Origin: Ophiura sarsii
Taxonomy: Eukaryota; Echinodermata; Ophiuroidea; Amphilepidida; Ophiuridae
DNA length: 64,000 nucleotides
Direction of reading: 5' to 3'
Assembly (NCBI GenBank): GCA_035610835.1
Contig: CM069441.1
Location: 107,879,144-107,943,143, forward strand
The position numbers were made by a program, and so were the translations under genes. The notes below the pieces were generated by a model, which had not been told where the DNA came from, did not search any database, and saw only the letters and a list, made by a program, of their open reading frames with translations. Shown piece after piece: positions 56,301 through 64,000 of the stretch; positions within the stretch are counted from its first letter, which is position 1, and every line of letters starts with the position of its first letter.

Positions 56301-57050
56301 CAAATTGGAAAGTTGAATATTCAATAGGCCTAGAAGACCTATATTCTGGTGTTAATTTCTAAAAATGACATATTTTTATGCTCTGGATGGAATTACCACA
56401 CTGGTATTGAATTTTTGATGTCAGAAGGGAAGTGAGACAAATATATATTTATTTTGGCCTTATATACAGCTACATCGTGCTGGTTTTGTGGGTGTGGTCA
56501 GCAATCAGGAAATACACATTAAATGCGGTAGCCATTGCCTTAAAGCCGGATGTCTCTCCTTCTGAAAAAAATGGCTGAAATCAGGGTACCAACCTTTAAT
56601 GCTTGCCTTTAATTAAGTACATTTGTTTGTATGTTTGACTTCCTAATCATGACTGATCCATAAACTTTAAAGTAAGCCTAAGGTTGGCGTTAATTCAAGA
56701 CATTCCGACACTTTTCTTAACAACCTGCAAAAACGGGGTAACCACATTCGATGAACAAAAGCGTTTTAATGTTATTCCATTTTTGGTGTATTCTAAAAAT
56801 CCTTTGAGTATTAATAACCCCTACCTGTATCACCAGATTTAGCATTGTTATTCTAAGTAACACAATAGGATTTACTGCAAGTCTCCAAATTACATTGTTT
56901 TTGTTTCTTCATATTGACAATGAAAAGTGGCGTTTATGATATCAAATAATATTTTTCTGTGGCCAGGGAGCGTTAATGAAAAGAGGTCAAACAATCCCTA
57001 CAGTGGTGTAGGGTTCTACTAATCCTCTTAAGAAATCACTCATTGGGAAT
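50322..57050. other. Gene-poor region, a few inverted repeats
   Basis: No convincing exon seen. A small TIR-like unit lies at 53878-53966 (TATACCCTACCA against TGGTAGGGTAT), and its body recurs inverted at 55876-55957. A foldback at 55197-55428 shares CAGTTCCAAATTGGCGAG in both arms. A G-rich stretch lies at 53190-53260. Long ORFs at 50465 (+) and 54994 (-) have no recognisable family features. Confidence 0.45.
55197..55428. repeat. Foldback, ~43-bp arms
   Basis: The left arm at 55197-55240 and right arm at 55386-55428 are inverted, with a perfect core CAGTTCCAAATTGGCGAG. The 145-bp loop includes most of a minus-strand ORF of unclear meaning. Confidence 0.8.
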
Positions 57051-57057
57051 TGGGAAA

Positions 57058-57431
57058 CCCGGGGGGGGGGGGTACTTGGATTTGGTTTGGTCGGGGGTGT
57101 GCCGCTGGAGATTCAAAACCCATACCCATTTTTAGGGGTGATTTTTGAAAAATCGGTACCCATTTTTAGGGGTTGTGCTTCGTTTTAGACCTAATTTTTG
57201 CAAATTTTCGCGAAAATAGACCTAATTTTGGAAAATGTTCGCGAAAATAGACAAAAATGTCTCGAAAATAGACCCATTTGTAAAAAATGACCCCATTATT
57301 AGGGATTTCCAGCACAAAATCATACCCCATGTTTAGGGATTTTGTGCCCAAAAAGCTACCCATTAGAGCGGCACACCCCCGTATACCGTCTTAGGCGAGT
57401 ACCCCCCCCCCCCCCCCCCCCCCCCCCCGGG
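57058..57431. mobile_element. G-tract MITE, CCCGGG ends, 7-bp duplication, copy 2 (374 bp)
   Basis: CCCGGGGGG at the left and CCCCCCGGG at the right, perfect 7-bp duplication TGGGAAA at 57051-57057 and 57432-57438. Inner inverted CGGGGGTGTGCCGCT block. Same family as the 42733 element. Confidence 0.87.
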
Positions 57432-57438
57432 TGGGAAA

Positions 57439-60400
57439 TAATCCACACTGTGGGAAAATCTCTTGTTTTGAATCTGAGAGGTTATAATTAGTTAAATGAA
57501 GCGTTAATTAGGTGGTTAATTAGAACAGTGGCACTTGCTCAGAACAGTGTTGGTATTGGAGACAGCGATTTGTTGTGGTCTACACAGTTCTTCAAAATTG
57601 TTGATTCAATTATATTGAAAATCTTGGAGTGCTTTGAGTACACAGGAACACAGGTAGACATGATATTTAGTAAGATTTTGAGTGTTATCAAAATGGAGTT
57701 TGGGTTAGATAGTCAAAATTGCAACATAATTTAGGTTTACAAACCTTTATTCTGATCTTGTTATACTTTCATTTCCAATTATCAATGCAGCAGATTTCTT
57801 TTATTGAAGGTTAGGGGAAAGTTAGTGAAGCACCTCGCACATGGCTGAGAAATGTGCATTTGTTGAAGGGAGATATTTGACTTATTATAAATAAAGATAT
57901 ATAAATTGTTACCATCTTTCGAGAATGTTTGTATTCTTTTTTTCTCAAACTTTTAGTAAAATGTCTGAAATATTAAAACAAAAATTGCAAATGTAATGTT
58001 TTAAAATTTAATAAAAAAATCAAAGATTTTCGAAATAAATTAAAAACACTAATTTGAAAAAAAAATCACTGCAAAAATCTCAAATTAAAAAATATGGGTC
58101 GGTCAGGCCCGAAGAACATGTTTTTCCTCCGAAACCTTAAAGAATAATAATATACAATAAAATAACACTCTGTACTGACGATGCTAAATCAACTTCATGC
58201 CAAGGCAATCAAGATTCCGCATTTCCCCCTCTCGCAAAGAAACACATCCCATGTTTGTATTATGGCACATTATAAACTAGCTCACTGTCGGTGTCTGTTT
58301 GTAATAATTCGAAGATCAACAAATCACAGCCCTCTCCCACTCCTCCATGCTGGTGTGTTGTTTTCTCCGTAAACTGTCAGGCTTTTCCCCTACGAGCATT
58401 CTGCTACGAGGTAAATCCTGACTTGTCAAAAACAGATGTGTACTGTTGTAGCTCAACCCATTTTGGAATCTTTTAAATTGGGGCAAAATGGACTTCTGGT
58501 TTTGTCAACATATCAGAACTGATAGGGCATGAGGGATACAATATTGTGCAAATCATAGATGATTGAGCGCTTGATTCGTTGTGACAGTTGTGAATATTTT
58601 TTGAGTTTTGTAGTGTGTTCCCTATTCAAGGTGTTAACCATAATATTCTCTATTTTCAATGTGTTAAAAGGCTTATCAACTTATTTTACATATGATTGAC
58701 TTTTTTGGTTCTGAATTAAAGTAGAGGTTAGAATAGATTGAATTAGGTACCTTTAAAATTTGCCCCTGATGGAGGCTGATGCTCAGATAGCTCGAAGGGA
58801 TATGTCATATAAATGACAGGGCTAAGTAAATGGCGTTTGACTTAGTAGTTCAATAATCTCCTGAAGGGATTTTGTGTTTGACTTTGAGTCCAAATACTGT
58901 ACAATGCAAAGCCCCAACTTCGTGAACCATTGAAAATTGACCTGATAATAGAATATTATTTCCGGGTATGGTTAGCACCCTAATATAATATCATTATGAC
59001 ACTGCAAATAGTGATTAATATTTTCATACACATTTTGTGTGTGCTTTCCGACACATTTAAACAATTTTTTGCGTTGATTAATGTGTGTTAAATACAATAG
59101 ACCTAAATATTTTTGAGACTTATCCATACCAACTGTTAAGGTATCAATATGAATGCAATTTTTTTTCAACATGCACTATAAAAATGGTAGACCTATAAAT
59201 CATAATCATTGCTTAATTGCATTTCTTGCATGGTCACTGGACTGTGGCGACATTTGGAGAATAGAATATGAAAGCCATTTTGATGCTCCAAAAAAAGTAA
59301 TTTGTGAATTATTAAGAATGTCTTGACTGTTTCAAATAGGGAAAGGGACAAACTCAAGTCAATCTAGGACAAACTCAAGTCAATCTAGTTGCTTGCAGTC
59401 AATTTCTGTAGTGAATTAGGGCCCACATGCTATTAGGCCCTTCACAATCGATTTTGAGTTTCCTGATGCAAGTTTAAAAAAAGGGATGAGGTGACTTTTA
59501 ATTATTAATTATCTTTATTTTGAAACTAGTTATTTTGTGGTCGCAACCAATTTCAACTCTTTATATCGAGGACTCTGCATTTAATTATTTTTCAAGTATG
59601 ATTAATTTGATACCCAAGTAATAATGCAATTATATTCTATGTTTGTACATCATCATAGCTGATATGATTTAAGTCAGAAAGTAGCAAATAAAGTTTATTG
59701 AAAGTCATTTTAAAGGCAAAAATCCTAAATAAAAATAAAATAATAAAATATTTTGTTATTCTCAATTTCGGACGCGGACGACAACAGGAAACTCAAAATC
59801 AATTGTAAAGGGCCTTATCATAGATCCTGTCTCAATGATCTATGCTATTATCTTGTGGTATTATTAAAATGTGGTGTAAAGCAAAGTGACATTCAGGGTT
59901 TTGACATTCAGGGTTTAGTGCTGGCAATTAGTGATATCCAGTTACAATTATGTGCATAATATAACAGCCATTGAGATTTGAGATGGTTTTTTGAAGGGAA
60001 AAAAAAATATTAACAGTTGACACTAATACCATATATTTTAGTTAGTTGAGCCATTTAATATTCATACATTTATATCCACAATTATATCTTACATCATTAC
60101 CCTGTGTCCCTGTGACATTTGTTGGTCAAACCTAAGAAACTCAACCCTGTTATGAATATTGAATTTGAAACTTGTTTGTAGTGCAAATCTCACTGATCAT
60201 AAACATCCATTTGAAAAACATTTCTATACCAAAGAATAGGCCAATAACTGCCCCTGCAAGAAAAGGGTTCATCATGCATACACACCTTTAATGAAATCTG
60301 AAATAAAAAAAAGCGCATTGTGAGGATACAGATTGTGCCACCATTTTGTTACAACTTTACGAGTTTGGTCATGAAGAAAAACACAACATTTTTTGCCTGT

Positions 60401-63400
60401 TTAGTGTTTAACCTACATATACACATGTACTGTAGCTGTAAATAATTGCAACTTTTAACTTATCTCGTTATAAGAACGAAACTGGAGCAAATAGCTAAAC
60501 TGCAGTTGGCAACATCCATCGGACATACATGTACATGTAAGTCAATAGACCATGTCTGTATGTATGATTCATCATTGTGACACTTGACGGGTCAATATAA
60601 ATAGCCAATGTAATGTCTTATTTTGCAAGTCCATCATTAAAACCACACAAATCCCAGAAAGAGTTATTTTTGCAATAAATCATTTATGTTTGTTTTGAAT
60701 TATTTTCCTATGGGGCTCATTTTTCTGAAAGATATTTTGCCACATCATATTTATTTTTATGATGGATGAATATGATGAGTTTCGGTTCTGGATTTCCCTC
60801 CCAAAATTGTCAATAAACAAAATGTCAAGTGCAGGACATGATCAATGGATTTAATTAATTATGGCCGGGATTACTATACTAGAGGCTTGTCAGTTTGCAT
60901 TTAAGGGACGTATGAATACCAATGTTTTTCTTATAATTTACAATTTAAGAATATTTCATACAAATTTGCTTTGCATTCGGTGCATTAATGATACTCAATA
61001 AATATCCATTTTGCATATCTATACATTGAGCACAAGCTTATAACCTGCAACGTTAGTTTTGCAAAATATTCAGAAACCACAACAAAATCACATAACAGGT
61101 CCCCCTATACAACCTGTCCAACCTGCTAAACTAATCGTGTAAATAAGCCTCCACCACAATTTCAACGGTCAAAAGCATCATATTATAATTCCACACTCGT
61201 CAAATTTTCCCACCCCTCCTCTCTCAACATATGGAGCTGCGTTGCCATTTAGCATAACACCCCAGTGGCTAGTCGTATTGTTTCGGATACTGAACACGTT
61301 TGTGTTCCTCCGAGTCTCGGGTGATTAGCCCATAGCATTATACCATTGATTAGTAAGAGATTGTATTGTTTTCATTCAGACAGAGTCAAAACTTGAAATC
61401 AGTGGCGTGTGAAAATTATTACAATTATTTGTTTTTACCAGGAAACAGTGTTGTTGTGTTTACCTATTGAAATGATTCATACTCATACATTGTAGTATAT
61501 CAGAGTTAGATATATGGTTTTCTTATTAGGGTATATTGGACATGTTGGATGATAAGATGAGATGAGATTCCAGAAAGTATCAATATTATAATATGGACTT
61601 AGGCATCAATTGATGTATCAATCAATCAAGTATTCTCAAGAAACACCTCAAATCGAATTGCTTTTGACATAAATTGTGCTACATAGAATAAAATGGATAC
61701 GTTTGTTTGCGAGTATGGAGGGGAAATATTGCAAAACTTGGAGATTTTTTAGGGAAATGTTAATACTTTTATGTGAAATTTTGGTGTTGGGAGAAAGAAA
61801 TAGGCATTTGGAGGGAAATTTTTGAAGATGGGAGGGGAGGCATATTTAGCTATTTTTACAGAAACATGCAAAACAAATTGTGGGAAATTTAATTTGCTTC
61901 GCAGAACATTTAACAAAAATCTGGGCCTGCTCTCACTCCCCATGTTTAGAAGGGCAAGAGTCTGGGGTGATTTGTTGCATGTATCTTGTTAGGTGACCTG
62001 TTGCACAACAGAGTAAGCTTTAGTCTGTGTTTGATTGTTGCATCATTCAGCAATAGCATTCTGTTCCGGGTGCCAAACAAGATATTACATACAAAACACA
62101 AGGCAAAATCGATTGCATTTCCTGTCTCCTGCTCATCCTTCACTTTCATTGATTTCTGAAATACAATCTTGAAGAAAACATCCATTTGATATACGGTATT
62201 GATGAAATGCAAATAGAGTACTTGAATCCCGTAGAAGGCTTGAAATGCCCCAGTGGCTAAAATGGGGGAAGGCGATGGTAAAACAGCAAGCTGTTTTTTG
62301 ATTGCATCCTGGCTTCTATCAACAAAACCTACTCAGCAAATGTAATAGTTATTTCATGAATGCTCTACGAATATTTTACATGGACAATCCCCTGCATAAA
62401 GATACTACATGTGTAGCTTAATTGAAATGAAGCGAAATAAATCTAAATGCAAGTCATTTCAGGAACCATATAGCCCTGCATGTATGGGTAGCCTGTGTAG
62501 GGAAAAATGAGATTGCCAGGTTTTTTCCAGCCCCTATGTTATAGGGGCAGGTAGGCAAAAACCAAGATTGCATTTTTTTCCCTGCCCCTACTAACTATAA
62601 TTATTTGAAGGAAAAAATCAAGCATTTTAAATCAAGGTAGGGCCTATTGCCTACTTCTTATTCGATGAGATTGAGAAGAGGTGCCTACATACATGTAGCG
62701 CTTGCTAGATAACAATGATCAATACTTGATTTGATCAACTTGTTGATGCATTGGGCATGGCACTATCAATAATAATATTTTGGTTTGACTACACAAAGTA
62801 GTTTGGTCATTATAATTTTCAACCTGCTGTGTATTTTGTGTTCTAAAATATTTAGTGACAGCCACTGTTTTTGTAGATGGCAGACTTTTGAGTGACCTCA
62901 GACGAGGTCGAATTCTAGACTTGATTTCAAGTTTATCAACGTTCAAGTTATTTGTACATGTATGGCGCACCTCTGACTTGATTGACACCTCATCTCTAAG
63001 ACTTGTCATAAGTCTAGGTCACCTCATGCCAAGACACCTTTCATTCTTGTTTTGAAAATAAATGACAGAATTGATTCTAGTAAATCTGTACACAGACAGG
63101 CACTTTGGGCACAGATCTTTGAACAGGCCATTCAGGCTGAGCTGTGTCAAATTGGAGCCCATTTACAATGTTGGTATTTGGACACAAAGCTAACAGGGCA
63201 GTAAGCTAAGTTGGTGAAAGAGGGAAAGGGTTGCATTTCCATCAACGAAAACCCCAAAATTCCCTATAGGTATATTTTCACTTTAATTTAGAATGGGATT
63301 TTTAACCCTGATTCTTAATTGATCTGAAAAGGCTTTTTATTAAGATATGTCACGGGTGTCAATTGACCTAAATTTGTTTGATTAATTTTTAAAAATAATG

Positions 63401-63848
63401 TTTGTCTAACCAAATTGTATACTGCTAGGTAATGAATGCTGTACTGAATATGAAAACAAAACCATAAGTAATCTTTGTTTGCTTTTCTGGTCCTAGTTTT
63501 GAAAATAATTTTGCTATAGGTAAATTAGACTTTAGGGTGAATACACTGTCCCAAACCGTACAATTATGTACAATTATAAGTGATTGCCAAATATTACAGA
63601 TGATTGGTGTTCAAGATCAGCTTTTTTCAGCACCACCCAATCTGTGTGACCAAGGTTGATTTCATTAGCAATCTGCATTATGTTACATTCTTACATGTTT
63701 AGATTGGGCAAACAAAAGGGGAATAGTCAGATCTGTTAACCCAAAAGCATGAAAGCATCGTAATTACATTTGGCATTGAATTTCATATGTTTAGGTTTGC
63801 AAACACACCTTGAAACTTCTCTTTAGGGGCCTAGCTAGTTCAGTACAG
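57439..63848. other. Gene-poor region
   Basis: Only minor features: a 21-bp direct duplication GACAAACTCAAGTCAATCTA at 59348-59387 and a short 'gacattcagggtt' duplication near 59890. No exon with a recognisable product was found on either strand, though short conserved exons could be missed. Confidence 0.4.
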
Positions 63849-63994
63849 TACACTCTTAAAAAGATGGGTCAAATTATGCACACAACCTAAAATGTGGGAA
63901 CACTTTGACCACTTTTAGTTTAACCCTGTTTTTAAGCTTGTGTGCATATTTGACGCCATTCTTGGTCAATTTGATCCAGTTTTTAAAGAGTGTA
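63849..63994. mobile_element. ~146-bp MITE at the right edge
   Basis: TACACTCTTAAAAA.ATGGGTCAAA at the left and its near complement at the right (TTTGATCCAGTTTTTAAAGAGTGTA). A mariner-like short element. The last bases of the window follow directly. Confidence 0.75.
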
Positions 63995-64000
63995 TCAAAA

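Overview
This is eukaryotic (animal) nuclear DNA. It is AT-rich, gene-poor and crowded with transposon remnants, and its genes are split by introns. Two host genes can be reconstructed exon by exon, and both are conserved in animals. I see no operons, rRNA, tRNA, CRISPR arrays or bacterial or phage genes. The mix of CR1/L2-like, RTE-like and Penelope-like retroelement pieces, hAT, Harbinger-like and mariner-like MITEs, and AGGTCA-rich tandem repeats suits a marine invertebrate, perhaps a deuterostome such as a hemichordate or echinoderm. The species is an inference and not certain. A 100-N scaffold gap lies at 48897-48996.

Gene 1 (minus strand, 12958 to 5255) is a TMEM11 orthologue, a mitochondrial membrane/cristae protein. 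It has a 17-nt coding exon 1 and a 517-nt exon 2, which join in phase to give 177 aa. The ~7.2-kb intron holds a CR1/L2-like tail, a 1.2-kb TIR element with seven copies of one 14-bp motif, two hAT elements with perfect 8-bp target duplications, and a CR1/L2-like reverse transcriptase with one frameshift.

Gene 2 (plus strand, 24692 to 39376) is a Fringe orthologue, the Notch-modifying O-fucose beta-1,3-N-acetylglucosaminyltransferase of the Golgi. Nine coding exons join in phase to 430 aa; one intron uses a GC-AG splice pair and three exons are very small. Intron 1 holds a 2.1-kb TIR element carrying eight tandem ~170-bp units. Those units contain 12 perfect DR1 sites (AGGTCA-A-AGGTCA), the binding form used by HNF4/RXR/PPAR/COUP-type nuclear receptors. 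Introns 2 to 8 hold Penelope-like and RTE-like fragments, a ~560-bp foldback, a mariner-type element with an L2-like tail inside it, near-identical twin TTAA elements, and several foldback MITEs.

Between the genes (13-24 kb) is a nested repeat locus. A repeat unit with GATA and CTATCAAT microsatellites is present three times. One copy is the empty site for both a Harbinger-like MITE and a 4.5-kb TIR element found in the other copies. The 4.5-kb element carries seven scattered copies of a 15-bp motif.

Downstream of fringe (39.4-64 kb) I find no convincing complete gene. The region holds further MITEs, including a CCCGGG-ended, G-tract family with perfect 7-bp target duplications that fits no superfamily I know well, two more copies of the hAT MITE, a perfect-centre foldback, and one weak signal-anchor ORF cut by the assembly gap.
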